Part shown: in pieces, positions 25,972 to 34,759 of the stretch
How positions within the stretch are numbered: the stretch's first letter is position 1
How the letters are laid out: each line of letters opens with the position of its first letter
Assembly (NCBI RefSeq): GCF_017498545.1
Contig: NZ_CP071793.1
Coordinates: 7,868,256-7,932,255 of the forward strand
DNA length: 64,000 nt
Source: Sulfidibacter corallicola
GTDB taxonomy: Bacteria; Acidobacteriota; Holophagae; Acanthopleuribacterales; Acanthopleuribacteraceae
Direction: 5' to 3'
Made by a program: the position numbers and the translations under genes
The notes under the pieces: model-generated
Seen by the model: the letters and a program-made list of their open reading frames with translations, nothing else
What the model was told of the DNA's origin: nothing
Database searches by the model: none

Positions 25972-26403
25972 TTACGACGCGCTAGGTCGCGTTTTGTCGG
26001 CAAGGATGGCGCCGAGGTAACTCATGGGGATATACGCCACGAGAAGATCGACCACTTTGAACCACAGCGGGCCTCCGAACATGATGACCGCCGCAATGCC
26101 GCCCATCAAGAAAAATACGCCAATTCCGAGTGCAAAAGACATGTGGTGGCTCCCGGTAAACCTCGCGGCGATGAAGGCGGCAACCAGCGTTCCGAGCGCG
26201 TGAGCCAGAAAGGGGAATAGAAAATTCACGGGTGTGAACAGCTTCATGCTCTCTTGGAGGCTTTCCATCGTGGAAACGTCGGCACCCTCTGGAAGTGGGA
26301 CCACTGAATAGCCAACGTTGACGAGTGACATGTTGACGATACTGCCGACAACCACACCGGCAATGATTACCAAGATATTCTTTACGACCGATTTCAGTTC
26401 CAT
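25972..26403 (-). CDS. Four-helix membrane protein, unknown function
   Basis: 143 residues. Four hydrophobic helices are visible: ILVIIAGVVVGSIVNMSLV, FLFPFLAHALGTLVAAFIA, FALGIGVFFLMGGIAAVIMF and VVDLLVAYIPMSYLGAILA. I do not recognise a defined family; the overall pattern resembles small DUF-type integral membrane proteins. Two nearby ATGs compete (26412 and 26403); the second has CGAGG nine bases upstream and is preferred. It converges with the small membrane protein at 25573-25923, with only 48 bases between the stops, and no partner gene is visible. Confidence 0.65.
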   Translation of the reverse strand: MELKSVVKNILVIIAGVVVGSIVNMSLVNVGYSVVPLPEGADVSTMESLQESMKLFTPVNFLFPFLAHALGTLVAAFIAARFTGSHHMSFALGIGVFFLMGGIAAVIMFGGPLWFKVVDLLVAYIPMSYLGAILADKTRPSAS

Positions 26404-26865
26404 GGTGTTCATCCTCGAGATACAGATGGGAATAGCGTGTTATATGGAGATTCCTGCGACGAAGAATCGAGTGCTCCCTTCGGTCATAGGTTCTCCCGTG
26501 GGATGACCCATCGCCGGAAACACCATTAATTAAGTACATTGGGAATCTTGAGATCGAGTGTCATTGGCAGCGTAACACTGGTCGTGTTGCGGTTCAATAG
26601 ACAGGAGAGCAAGTAAAAAAACAAAAGTCGGGAAAGAATAGGCGTTTGCCTGCACACCATGGCCATGCTTTTCCTGGTTTCGATCATTCCTGGCTTCCTG
26701 ATGCAGATTCGACGATGGCAAGATCCATCTCAGGTTGAATGCACGGCATTTTTCCGGAGAGCCACGACCCATCGGGCGATGGCCCCGCTCGATTTGGGGA
26801 AAGAAACAACCCGAAGCGAGCCAATTCGGAGAGCCCGAATGCGTGTAAGCGACGTAAAGCCTGTA

Positions 26866-26886
26866 GGTGGAGCAGCTTGCTCCACC
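26866..26886 (-). repeat. Hairpin repeat with GTGGAGCA arms
   Basis: GTAG is followed by GTGGAGCA-GCT-TGCTCCAC and then CAATCGAAGCGA. On the other strand it aligns with 3193-3230, where the arms are GTTGAGCA/TGCTCAAC: a compensated change. Confidence 0.72.
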
Positions 26887-26999
26887 AATCGAAGCGACTG
26901 AGCAAAGATCGAAATCGAACATTGAGAGATCTGGAGACCCGACTTTTCTGCTTCGCTCTTTTATCACTCGATATCGCGAAGCGTGGATCGCTTCGAAAT

Positions 27000-27047
27000 G
27001 TTCATCCGGCGGGCTTACCGCCCCTGATGCCCCTACCTGGCACGACG
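27000..27047 (-). repeat. CTACC-flanked hairpin repeat, long-loop type, inverted
   Basis: On the minus strand CGTCGTGCCAGGTAGG is followed by CATC...GATG arms around the GGGCGG/CCCGCC stem. Confidence 0.7.
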
Positions 27048-27256
27048 AATCTCTCGACTTTAGGGCACTCCAGACGGATTTGTTTCACGAGAGTTCAACC
27101 TGGCGCGGTTTGCGAGCACGCACGAAAAAGGGCGTGAAGCCGGGTTGCGGCGCCACGCCTGAACATGCCTGGTGGACCACCGGCATTCACCTCCCGGTGT
27201 CCGCCCGGTGGTCGTGGTTGGGTGTTTTCACGTCCCGGCGGGATGCCGGACGCGGT

Positions 27257-30200
27257 TTAGAGCTCGTAGGCGCCGATGTCCCACGACCCGTCGATCGGAC
27301 GGGCTTTGCCGTCCAAATCGACATCGATGTACGGGATCGGTGCGCCGGCGTTCACGGCCGGGCTGGCGCCGGTCGGCCGGTAGTTGCCAGGCGAACCGTC
27401 GAGTTGCGGATTGGCCAGGATCGAACTGGTGGCGGGCGTGTAGTTGTTCAGGGTGCCGGAGTACAGATTGTTGCCGGCGATCAGCCAGTCCAATTCACCG
27501 GAGACCCGAAAATCGAAGATGCCGTGGTTCGCGAACAGGTTGTTGCGCAAGCGCAGGTAGACCGGATCGTCCACCGCTGCGCCGTAATCGTCGCTGTCGG
27601 CGATCGTGGCGTTCTCCATCACGAGCCACGCGTTGGGGCCGGTGGTCAGCCCGTAGGCGCGGTTGCCGGTGTTCACCAACCCGTAGACGAGGTTGTTGAT
27701 GAAGAACATGCTCCCTCCGCTGGAGATCGATACCCCGATCTGGGTGTCGAACACCACCGAATTACGGATGTGGCTGCCGTTGCCGCCCAACAGGATCCCG
27801 TTGCGGCTGGCACCGGAAACGGAAACGCCCGAGAACTGGAGGTTGTCGTTGCCCGAACTGGACAGGCTGATGCCGCGGTCGCCGCACTCCGCGATCGTGA
27901 CCTCGTGGAAGTGGGCGTTTCTCATCGTGCCGAGGCTGACGCCCCGGTCGTCGATGTTGCGAATGGCCACGTGCTCCACCCGCAGGTCGCGGATCGAGCC
28001 GCCGTAGAGGCCCTGGTCACTGTCGTCGATGGTGGTGTTGAGGATTTGGATGTTATGGTGCGTGCCGCGGAAGTACAGGGCCTCGCCCTCGTTGCGAATG
28101 GTGAGGCCGTCGATCACGAGGTGCGACGCGTTGCTGTTGAAATTGAATGCCTCGGGACTGGAGAAACCGGCGCCGTCGAAGATGACTTCCTGGCCGGGCC
28201 CGGCCGCGATGACGATCGGGTTCTGCGCGGTTCCGGAAGCATCCATGCGGTGCGGGCCCGCGTACACGCCCGCGGAAAGTTGGATCAGATCGCCTGGCTG
28301 GGCGGCATCCAGTGCCGCGTTCAGCTCGGCGTTGGTCGCAACCGGCACGACGCGCAACGGGGGCGACGGCGAACCCGGCTGCTCTGGCAGGACCTGGACT
28401 TCGATGGTCTCTTCGGTCACCAGTCCGGTCGAAGTGGTTTCGGTGAAGGTGACCGTCACCTGGTGCACGGCTTCAGCGTCGACCAAGCCTTGGATCTCAC
28501 CCGTTTCGGGATCGAGCGTAAGTCCGGCCGGCAGGCCCGTGGCCGCGAACGCGATGGGGTCTCCGTCCGGATCGATCGCATTCAGGAGGTACATGAACGG
28601 CCGGTTCTGGATCAGGCTGTAGCGGTCCTGACCGTTGTACCGGGGCGCGCGGTTGACGTTGTTGACGGTCACGGTGATCTCGACGGTGTCCAGCGGACTC
28701 GTGATGAAGGCATCGGCCACGGCCAGCGTCCATACATATGTAATGGAGGGCGACGCGCTGTCACCGCCCTGCTCGAAGTCGGGCGTGAATACCAAGGTCC
28801 CGGTTTCCGGATGCAGTGAAGCGTTTTCGGGCAATGCGGTTTCGGGCAGGAAAGAGAAGGCGTCGCCGTCGGCATCGGTCGCCGTCAGGGTCAGCTCCAG
28901 GGTTTCGCCCTCGTCGATGGTGAACTCGGTTACCGCCGGTGGGTCCAGTTGCGCGGGTCGATTGCCCGGCGGTACGGGCAGCTTCTCGGCGTAACCGAGA
29001 TCCACGCCGTCGAGTTGGGGACGGGAGACACCGAAGAAGTCGGTAGCCGCATCGGCGTGATTCAGCTCGAGACCGGCGTCGATGGCCGGGCTTCCTTCCC
29101 GCAACCGGAAATCGCCGCCGCCCTGGGCGACGAACAACGGGTCCTGGTTCACGATCGAGGATGCCGCGGCCGCGAAGCCGTTGGTGTGGCCGCCGCGGTT
29201 CTGGTAGTAGAGGTTGTGGCTTTCCTCGAGCAAGTTGCCGCTGCGGAGGTCGACACCGAGACCGCCGTTGTCGACGATCATCGAGTTGACGATCTCCGAG
29301 GTCACCGGATCGTCCAGATCCGTGCCGCGGAAGGCGACACCTTCTTCGCCGTTGCCGTGAACGACGGAGTGGAACAGGTGGAGCTCGGCACCTTCGGTGA
29401 TCTTGATGCCCGCTTCACCGGCGTTGCGGATCTTGCCGTTGATGATGGTGACGGTTTTGGGGGCGAAGCCGTCCTGCTCGCGGCGCCACAGTTTCACGTT
29501 GGCGGCCGAGTGACCCTCGGCGACGATGTTGACCAGCAGGGCGTTGGCGTTGAGATCGAAGCCGTCCTCGGAGTTGTTGCGTGCGACGCAGTCGATGAAG
29601 CGCACGTCGTCGCCGCCGATGGTGTGAAAGCCGTCGCCATCGCCGCTGGCCCCGCGCCCGTCGTCGTTGTAGCTCGATTCGACGCGGATGAAGGTGAGAT
29701 TGGCGCCGTTGCGAATCGAAATCCCGGCCTCGTAGCAATGGTGGATGTAGCAATCGCGCATGACCAGATTGGTGATCTCGCGGAGGCGCAATCCGGTGGT
29801 GCGGGTTTGGGAGAATTCACATTGCTCGATGATGATGTCGGTCTTGGGGGCGAACCCTTCGGCGGCCTGATCGAAATTGCGAATCACGAAGCCGAAGAAG
29901 TGGTGGTAGGAAGCGTCGTTCAGGGCGATGCCGTCGCCGGAGCCATCGCCCTGCAGGATGACGGTATGACCGGGGAAATTGCGGAAGACGATGGGCTGTT
30001 CGGCCGTGCCCGGCGTTTGGATATCGAAACCGTTCACGCCGGAGCGGTCGTAGATGGCGTCGGCCGAATCGGGGTCTTCACTGCCCTTGACATAGACGAA
30101 ATCACCGGGGCGGACCGAGGCGAAGGCCTTGTCCAGCGTGCGCCAGGGGGCGTTTTCGCTGGTGCCCGGATTGGCGTCGTCGGCGTTGGGGTGGTTGCGG

Positions 30201-30499
30201 TCGACGAAATAGGTGGGGGCGCCGTTGGGAACCAGGTCGATGAGGTCGACCAGGGTACCGATGTCGCGGACGTCGATCCAACCGCCGTCCAGGTTCAGGT
30301 CGAGATCGGGCACGTCGGCGGTGGACTGCATCCAGTTGGGGAGGGCGTAGTGCAGATCCGCGAAGTCGACGTAGCCGTCTTGGTTGAAGTCGCCGCGCGC
30401 GATTCCGGAATTCGCGAGCGAGGTTGGTGTGAGCGCTAACACGAGTGTGCAAAAAAGGGCATGGGTAGAGCGTCTGTCCGAAAGCAGTGGACATATCAT
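27257..30499 (-). CDS. Large secreted protein: dockerin-like segment, two beta-helix domains, Ig-like linker
   Basis: 1080 residues with a signal peptide (ALFCTLVLALTPTSLA). After it come two dockerin-like loops (GDFNQDGYVDFADLHYALP, then LDLNLDGGWIDVRD). A first right-handed beta-helix (about 100-490) opens with YFVDRNHPNADDANPGTSEN. Two cadherin/He_PIG-like segments (about 495-680) carry LTLTATDADGDAFSF and DPDGDPIAFAATGLPAGL. A second beta-helix (about 700-1060) begins AALDAAQPGDLIQLSAGVY, and the protein ends PIDGSWDIGAYEL, a frequent end in this class. Such folds are typical of polysaccharide lyases and surface adhesins; no catalytic residues can be named. The ATG at 30499 has GAGGTG about eight bases upstream. 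It may lie downstream of the mer-type promoter at 30893-30924. Confidence 0.82.
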   Translation of the reverse strand: MICPLLSDRRSTHALFCTLVLALTPTSLANSGIARGDFNQDGYVDFADLHYALPNWMQSTADVPDLDLNLDGGWIDVRDIGTLVDLIDLVPNGAPTYFVDRNHPNADDANPGTSENAPWRTLDKAFASVRPGDFVYVKGSEDPDSADAIYDRSGVNGFDIQTPGTAEQPIVFRNFPGHTVILQGDGSGDGIALNDASYHHFFGFVIRNFDQAAEGFAPKTDIIIEQCEFSQTRTTGLRLREITNLVMRDCYIHHCYEAGISIRNGANLTFIRVESSYNDDGRGASGDGDGFHTIGGDDVRFIDCVARNNSEDGFDLNANALLVNIVAEGHSAANVKLWRREQDGFAPKTVTIINGKIRNAGEAGIKITEGAELHLFHSVVHGNGEEGVAFRGTDLDDPVTSEIVNSMIVDNGGLGVDLRSGNLLEESHNLYYQNRGGHTNGFAAAASSIVNQDPLFVAQGGGDFRLREGSPAIDAGLELNHADAATDFFGVSRPQLDGVDLGYAEKLPVPPGNRPAQLDPPAVTEFTIDEGETLELTLTATDADGDAFSFLPETALPENASLHPETGTLVFTPDFEQGGDSASPSITYVWTLAVADAFITSPLDTVEITVTVNNVNRAPRYNGQDRYSLIQNRPFMYLLNAIDPDGDPIAFAATGLPAGLTLDPETGEIQGLVDAEAVHQVTVTFTETTSTGLVTEETIEVQVLPEQPGSPSPPLRVVPVATNAELNAALDAAQPGDLIQLSAGVYAGPHRMDASGTAQNPIVIAAGPGQEVIFDGAGFSSPEAFNFNSNASHLVIDGLTIRNEGEALYFRGTHHNIQILNTTIDDSDQGLYGGSIRDLRVEHVAIRNIDDRGVSLGTMRNAHFHEVTIAECGDRGISLSSSGNDNLQFSGVSVSGASRNGILLGGNGSHIRNSVVFDTQIGVSISSGGSMFFINNLVYGLVNTGNRAYGLTTGPNAWLVMENATIADSDDYGAAVDDPVYLRLRNNLFANHGIFDFRVSGELDWLIAGNNLYSGTLNNYTPATSSILANPQLDGSPGNYRPTGASPAVNAGAPIPYIDVDLDGKARPIDGSWDIGAYEL

Positions 30500-30929
30500 A
30501 ATCAAATCACCTCTAGTGAATCAGTGTTCATTGAATCGGAGTGTGCCGAGGAGCCGGAACCAAGTATCTATTCATCGAGTTCAAGGCGCTCGAGCCATTA
30601 TGGCATCGGGGTTATGTTATTAAGATCACCAAACGACGTTTCGTGAGATGCAAATCGCCTTTTTCATGCGGTCCCGCTTCCTGGTTCGCAAGTCGTGCTA
30701 CATTGAATGAGCACTTGCCTTTCCACGGATGGCCGTTTCATCGATAGGAATCGCCTTTCTGAATTACCGGGATGGACCGAATTTTCAGGTCGGGCGATCC
30801 AGCGGATCTCACCCACTCGGAAGCGTTGCCCCTGCTTCCTCACGGGTGGCCATGATCCATGGCAGATCCTGCGAACTCTTCAGCTCCCCGTCATCATAAG
30901 GTACGTACCCTAGTACGGAGTCAAGCGCT
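30500..30929. other. Divergent intergenic region between beta-helix and MerR genes
   Basis: 430 bases with no supported gene. The MerR-type operator is at its right edge (30893-30924). If that promoter fires leftward, the beta-helix gene would have a leader of nearly 400 bases. Confidence 0.5.
30893..30924 (-). promoter_or_regulatory. MerR-type promoter/operator with stretched spacer
   Basis: On the minus strand TTGACT (30924-30919) and TATGAT (30898-30893) are 20 bases apart (19 if TTATGA is used), the lengthened spacing typical of MerR-activated promoters. Between them lies the dyad CCGTAC-TAGG-GTACGT. The block GCTTGACTCCGTAC is the same as I recall for the Tn21-type mer operator, and the dyad overlaps the ribosome binding site of the divergent merR-like gene, again as in mer loci. 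Confidence 0.7.
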
Positions 30930-31337
30930 ATGTCTGAAAAAGTTACTATTGGTGAGTTCGCGAAAAGATTCCATGTTTCTGTCGAAACTGTTCGGTTTTA
31001 TCACCGAAAAGGACTATTACCTCTACCTACTGAAAAAGTTGGCGCCTTTCGGGTGTATGGACCGCATGAAAGGATGGTTTTTCAATTTATTTTAATGGGC
31101 AAGAAATCGGGTTTCACGCTCGAGGAAATCAAGGCCCTGATGGATTTGGAACCCCGAGCCGGAAAGCGTTTCTTACGCCAGTTGATCGCCCGCAAGATGG
31201 ACGAGATCAACGCCACGATCGCGGGCCTGCTGGCCCAGGGAGAAGCGCTCAGGGGCCTTCTGGAAGGCTGCCGGCAGGATGGATCCGACGAACTCGCTTC
31301 GACGATGGATATCCTGATCCAGGCCGCCGAAGGCTGA
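30930..31337 (+). CDS. MerR-family transcriptional regulator
   Basis: 135 residues. The N-terminal winged helix reads TIGEFAKRFHVSVETVRFY, then HRKGLLPLP and GAFRVYGPHER, closely following mercury-type MerR; GFTLEEIKALMDLE and a long dimerisation helix follow. The three mercury-binding cysteines of MerR are not conserved: only Cys114 is present, where MerR has Cys117, and the equivalents of Cys82 and Cys126 are missing. It should therefore bind a mer-like operator but not sense Hg(II) in the known way. GGAG, nine bases before the ATG, lies inside the operator, suggesting autoregulation. There are no mer resistance genes nearby; the divergent gene encodes a secreted beta-helix protein. Confidence 0.87.
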   Translation: MSEKVTIGEFAKRFHVSVETVRFYHRKGLLPLPTEKVGAFRVYGPHERMVFQFILMGKKSGFTLEEIKALMDLEPRAGKRFLRQLIARKMDEINATIAGLLAQGEALRGLLEGCRQDGSDELASTMDILIQAAEG

Positions 31338-31381
31338 GGCAAACGAAGCGCGTCCGTCGTGGGCCTCGCTTCGCTCGCCTC
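31336..31381. terminator. Stem-loop between convergent genes
   Basis: GAGGC (31336-31340) and CGAAGCG (31344-31350) pair with CGCTTCG (31367-31373) and GCCTC (31377-31381), with three unpaired bases on each side between the stems. It lies between the MerR-type gene and the end of the operon that runs in from the right, and could serve both strands. Confidence 0.5.
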
Positions 31382-31391
31382 CGGTGACGGC

Positions 31392-31916
31392 TCAGCCGCT
31401 CAAGCGGGTGATCATCAGATCGCGCAGGTGGGTCAGTGCCGGCGGCGAGATCATTTCTTCCGAGACCAGGCCCAGCACCAGCGGCTCGCCTGCCAACAGC
31501 AGGTGGGCCGCGCCCAGCCACCAGTCTCCCGAGCGCCAGACCAGGATGTCCGGAGGCGTGCCTTCTTCGCGGCAGCGCGCCAAGACCTCGAAGCCTTCGG
31601 AAAGCTGGCAGGCCAGTCGATCCATGTGCCAATCGCCGGCCTCGCCCCGTTCGGCCACGACCAGGCCGCGCGTATCGGCCAGGAAGGCGCGGGCCATGCC
31701 CTTGGTGGTCAGGCTCCAATCCAAGAGATCGTTCAACACGTCCTGGCGATAGACGTTGGGGTCGTCGATGTGACGGTCGGGAACCGGACTGGACGGCAGC
31801 GACATGCGCGGATCCATCGGCGCCGGCCCCTCCATCTCCGATTGGCGGAATCGGCGTTGTAAATCCTCGGCCAGGCGCTTGGCCTTGGCGCGATCATACG
31901 AGCTGTCGAATTTCAT
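31392..31916 (-). CDS. Roadblock/LC7-like protein, last gene of the signalling operon
   Basis: 174 residues, cytoplasmic. The C-terminal 110 residues have a roadblock/longin-like pattern (GMARAFLADTRGLVVAERGE, then LACQLSEGFEVLARC and DWWLGAAHLLLAGEPLVLGLV); the N-terminal 60 residues are charged and probably flexible. Roadblock proteins are dimeric adaptors for small GTPases and related ATPases. The start at 31916 has GAGAGG just upstream and lies inside the 3' end of the ParA-like gene (23-base overlap), so the two are translationally coupled. The assignment rests on pattern rather than a strong motif; it could be a different small alpha/beta adaptor. Confidence 0.6.
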   Translation of the reverse strand: MKFDSSYDRAKAKRLAEDLQRRFRQSEMEGPAPMDPRMSLPSSPVPDRHIDDPNVYRQDVLNDLLDWSLTTKGMARAFLADTRGLVVAERGEAGDWHMDRLACQLSEGFEVLARCREEGTPPDILVWRSGDWWLGAAHLLLAGEPLVLGLVSEEMISPPALTHLRDLMITRLSG

Positions 31917-32685
31917 GTGAGACCTCTCTTCCACCCACGCGTTCCAAAATTTCCTCGGCCAATTGTCGGAACCTGCGGGCTTCGGGCGAGGGCCCCATCA
32001 GCACCACGGGAAGTTTTTTGTCCTGAGCCACTTCGAAGAGTTCCGAGTGAGGCAGTACGGTATCCAGCACCAGTGGGATGTCGCACCACAGTTTGGTCAC
32101 CACGCGTTGGTGGGCGTTTCGCTTTTTGTCGAACATATTGAGTATGAAACCGAGGAATTGGAGATTGGGGTTTTCCTCGGCCTGAATATAGGCGAGCGTT
32201 TCCATCAGTTGATTCATGCTTCGCAAGTTGAGGTGATCGGGGCGAAAGGGGGTCAGGACGTGGGTACCGGCACGCAGGGCGGCGCGGGTGATCATGCCCA
32301 TGCCGGCCGGCGTGTCGAAGATGACGATCGAATCCTTCAGGCAAGGTGTCTCGATGATCTTCTCGGGAATGCGATCGTGGTAGAGGCGCAGCTCGAAGGC
32401 CGGCACGGCGTGAATCGCCAGGCGGCCCTTGGGCAGCAGGCGCAGGCGTGGATGGTTGGTGGGCAGCAGTGTTTCTTCGACAGTGACCTGGCCCATGATC
32501 ACCTGGGCCAGCCCTTGAAATTGGGACTCGCCTTTGCCCAGGTTCAAGTTGACGGCCGATTGGGGATCGGTGTCCACCAGGACCGTGTCGTAGCCGATTT
32601 CGGCCAGGGTGAGGGCGAGGTTCAGGGCGACCGTCGATTTGCCGACGCCGCCTTTCTGACTGGCGATAACGAGTCCAAGTGTCAT
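31894..32685 (-). CDS. ParA/MinD-like ATPase
   Basis: 263 residues. The deviant Walker A motif KGGVGKST (residues 11-18, signature Lys11) and VLVDTDPQ and VIFDTPAG segments place it in the ParA/MinD/Soj group, which positions plasmids, chromosomes, chemoreceptor arrays or other cargo by ATP-dependent dimerisation. There is no ParB gene and no replication or chromosome-partition context here; instead it sits in an operon with a sensor kinase, a receiver protein and two roadblock-type proteins. A job in placing or gating a signalling complex is therefore more likely than DNA partition, by inference. It overlaps the upstream gene by four bases (ATGA) and the downstream one by 23. Confidence 0.85.
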   Translation of the reverse strand: MTLGLVIASQKGGVGKSTVALNLALTLAEIGYDTVLVDTDPQSAVNLNLGKGESQFQGLAQVIMGQVTVEETLLPTNHPRLRLLPKGRLAIHAVPAFELRLYHDRIPEKIIETPCLKDSIVIFDTPAGMGMITRAALRAGTHVLTPFRPDHLNLRSMNQLMETLAYIQAEENPNLQFLGFILNMFDKKRNAHQRVVTKLWCDIPLVLDTVLPHSELFEVAQDKKLPVVLMGPSPEARRFRQLAEEILERVGGREVSHEIRQLV

Positions 32686-33575
32686 GGCAACTCCGTTTCT
32701 GGTTTGTTCTTGGCGTGTTGAATCAATTGAGCCAAACGATCCAAATTGGTGCGTACCAGGCGGTGCTCGGTGTCGATGCGGTGCGCCTGGGAAAAGGCGT
32801 CGTAGGCGGCCTGGTACTGTTTGGCGAGCATCAGCTCGACCCCGCGTTCGTAGAGCCGTTCGAAATCGGACGTATCGTCGAAGATTTCGGGCTGGTCGCG
32901 TTCGGTCTCGTCCACCTCGCGTACGGCGTCCAACAGCAGGCCGTCGAGCGAGCCGGAGAGGGTGGGTTCGTCGGAATCGGCGGCATCGAGATAGGTACAG
33001 GTAATCTTGACGGGGCTCGACCCGGTTTCACAATTGGCGACGATGCGTTTGAAGGCGTCGAGGCCTTCGCCCTCGGCGTCCTCGGCATGCCAGGGATGGC
33101 CCTCGAACACCTCGATCGTGCCCACGTCCGCGCAGTTCACCCGCACCGAGTGGCGTCCCATCGCAGCGATTTGGAGATAGTCGGAGAGTTTGAAAAAGAA
33201 CTCTCCGGTCGTTTGGGGTTCGGCCAGTTTCTCTTGGGCGATATCGCGCAGGCGTTTGAGTGACAGGGGCTTCTCCAGAATCGTGATGTTTTGTCGGTCG
33301 GGGATGCGGTTGCGGTGCTCTTCCGCATAGGCGGAAATGAACACCAGCGGTACGGCCAAATTCAGCGACACCAATTCGTCCACCAGGCGGAGGCCGGAGC
33401 CGTCCGGCAGGCGAATGTCGGAAAAGATCAGATCGGGCGGATGTTCGCGCAGCCCCTTGCATGCGGTTTTCAGGTTGCTGTACCCGTAGACGCGCACGTC
33501 CGGGAGGCCGCGCAGATACTTGGTCATCGAGTCGAGGAGAAAGAACTCGTCTTCAAGTACCAGAATCCGTTTCAT
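32682..33575 (-). CDS. Response regulator with DUF4388-like and helical C-terminal regions
   Basis: 297 residues. The receiver (1-120) has acidic residues in VLEDE and phospho-acceptor Asp53 in LIFSDIRLPDGSG, with Lys in ILEKPLSLKRL. The middle part (about 125-225), GEFFFKLSDYLQIAAMGRHSVRVN, resembles DUF4388/PATAN domains, which follow receivers in delta-proteobacteria-like signalling proteins and are thought to mediate protein contacts. The last 60 residues form a TPR-like helical pair (YERGVELMLAKQYQAAYDAF). There is no DNA-binding domain, so output is probably through protein interaction, perhaps with the ParA-like ATPase or roadblock proteins of the same operon. Four-base overlaps link it to both neighbours. 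Confidence 0.8.
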   Translation of the reverse strand: MKRILVLEDEFFLLDSMTKYLRGLPDVRVYGYSNLKTACKGLREHPPDLIFSDIRLPDGSGLRLVDELVSLNLAVPLVFISAYAEEHRNRIPDRQNITILEKPLSLKRLRDIAQEKLAEPQTTGEFFFKLSDYLQIAAMGRHSVRVNCADVGTIEVFEGHPWHAEDAEGEGLDAFKRIVANCETGSSPVKITCTYLDAADSDEPTLSGSLDGLLLDAVREVDETERDQPEIFDDTSDFERLYERGVELMLAKQYQAAYDAFSQAHRIDTEHRLVRTNLDRLAQLIQHAKNKPETELP

Positions 33576-34336
33576 GGGGAGCCCACTTTACCGGCATTCT
33601 CGAACAGCACGTTGAGCAGGTCGATGCCGCAGTCAAGCGACTCGCACCACTCGATGAAGCGATGCACCATCTCCTTTCCGCGAAATGCCGCGCCATGCTG
33701 CGGTGCGATGATCTCGATGTCCAACCGTCTCGCCATGCGGGCCCAGGCTCGCATGGCCTTGTTGCACGCCATGTAGCGTTGGTGGAACGGCTCCATGTAG
33801 GCGCGGTGCGCCTCGAAGTCGCTGACGAAGGAATAGTCGGCGCCCAGGGAGGCCCCCAAATCGCCGGTGTAGAGAATCCGCGAGATGGGATCGTACACCT
33901 GGAAGTTCCCGGCGGAGTGGAGGAAGTGGGCCGGCAACAGGTGCAGTCTGGCGTCGCCCAGTTCCAGCATCATGCCTTCGTCGGGAATCGAATGCAGGCG
34001 GTGCTCCAGGTATTTGTCCAACCCGAAGTGGGGCACGAACCGCACCCACAGCTTGGAACAGTAGGCTTCGGCATCGGTGGCGAGCATCCAGCCGTTGAGG
34101 GCCGCCACGATATCGGGATCCTGGTGGGAGAGGAAGAGGTAGCGCAGGTCGGCGGTTCGCATCAGTCCACTGAGTTGGGCAAGTGTTGGCTTGAAAGCCT
34201 TGTGACCACCCGGGTCCAAGATCATGCCCACGCCGTCGTGGAGAATCAGGTGTTGATTGGCCTGAACCGCCAGGCCGTGGCCGAAATCGTCCAACCACAC
34301 GTTGCGGTGAGTGTCGTTTTCAAACAAGATGTCCAT
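33572..34336 (-). CDS. Di-iron (ODP-type) metallo-beta-lactamase-fold sensor protein
   Basis: 254 residues, cytoplasmic, consisting only of a metallo-beta-lactamase fold of the flavodiiron class. Candidate metal ligands are H71-x-D73-x-D75 (LSHQDPDIV), His140 (LHSAGN), Asp159 (YTGDLGA) and His214 (APQHG), the order seen in flavodiiron proteins, but there is no flavodoxin or rubredoxin domain to feed electrons. Such stand-alone domains are known as oxygen-binding di-iron proteins (ODP) in atypical chemotaxis systems. Here it is embedded in a kinase/receiver/roadblock/ParA operon, so sensing of O2 or NO is the best inference. A hydrolase role cannot be excluded. It overlaps the receiver gene by four bases. 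Confidence 0.8.
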   Translation of the reverse strand: MDILFENDTHRNVWLDDFGHGLAVQANQHLILHDGVGMILDPGGHKAFKPTLAQLSGLMRTADLRYLFLSHQDPDIVAALNGWMLATDAEAYCSKLWVRFVPHFGLDKYLEHRLHSIPDEGMMLELGDARLHLLPAHFLHSAGNFQVYDPISRILYTGDLGASLGADYSFVSDFEAHRAYMEPFHQRYMACNKAMRAWARMARRLDIEIIAPQHGAAFRGKEMVHRFIEWCESLDCGIDLLNVLFENAGKVGSP

Positions 34337-34393
34337 GTCAGCCTCGGTTTCAAATGAATCGATGTGGAGAGAACCCTCGTCGAGCTCGGTGAA

Positions 34394-34759
34394 TCAGAGA
34401 AGTCTTCCCAGTTGTTCGGCGGCTCGGCACATGTCGAGGAACACCAGGCCCAGTTTGGCGCGGGCATTGGTCAATGCCACCAGCACGGTGCCTTCGGAGG
34501 CGTTCATGGCAATCACGTAGCCGTCGCGCCCCTTGACGAACACCTGTTCCAGGTCGCCCCGATCCAGTTCCTGAGCGGTGCGGGTTCCCAGACTCAGCAG
34601 CGTGGACGTCATGCCGGCCACGCGGCCGTCGTCGTAGGCTGCGGGAAAGGCCGAGGCGATCATCAGACCGTCCTCGCTTACCACGGCACACCCTTCCACA
34701 TCCGGGGTGCCCCCCTGCATGTAGCGCAGTATTTCGTTGATTTGTTCGATGCGGCTCAT
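34394..34759 (-). CDS. Roadblock/LC7-domain protein
   Basis: 121 residues forming a single roadblock/LC7 domain. The pattern is INEILRYMQGGTPDVEGCAV, VSEDGLMIASAFP, then GRVAGMTSTLLSLGTRTAQEL, the strand DLEQVFVKGRDGYVIAM and TVLVALTNARAKLGLVFLDM. Bacterial members (MglB-like) act as GAPs or scaffolds for Ras-like GTPases. No small GTPase is encoded in this window, so the partner may be the ParA-like ATPase or a distant MglA. Its start overlaps the stop of the PAS kinase (ATGA) and it precedes the di-iron protein by 57 bases. Confidence 0.88.
   Translation of the reverse strand: MSRIEQINEILRYMQGGTPDVEGCAVVSEDGLMIASAFPAAYDDGRVAGMTSTLLSLGTRTAQELDRGDLEQVFVKGRDGYVIAMNASEGTVLVALTNARAKLGLVFLDMCRAAEQLGRLL

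Larger units (their letters stand above)
26404..27256. repeat. Gene-free repeat block
   Basis: It contains a 'ccaggaaaag'-type fragment (26651-26700), the GTGGAGCA hairpin (26866-26886) and an inverted copy of the block seen at 2745-3130 (about 26820-27090), including a CTACC-flanked hairpin at 27000-27047. No supported gene; open frames here are repeat by-products. Confidence 0.7.

Noticed and set aside
26530..26967. 145-codon frame in the repeat block at 26.5-27 kb
   Set aside because: It consists largely of sequences shared with other intergenic repeats and has no domain or start signal.
31894..32685. Plasmid or chromosome partition locus
   Set aside because: The ATPase is ParA-like, but no ParB gene, parS-like repeat array or replication gene accompanies it; its operon is made of signalling proteins.
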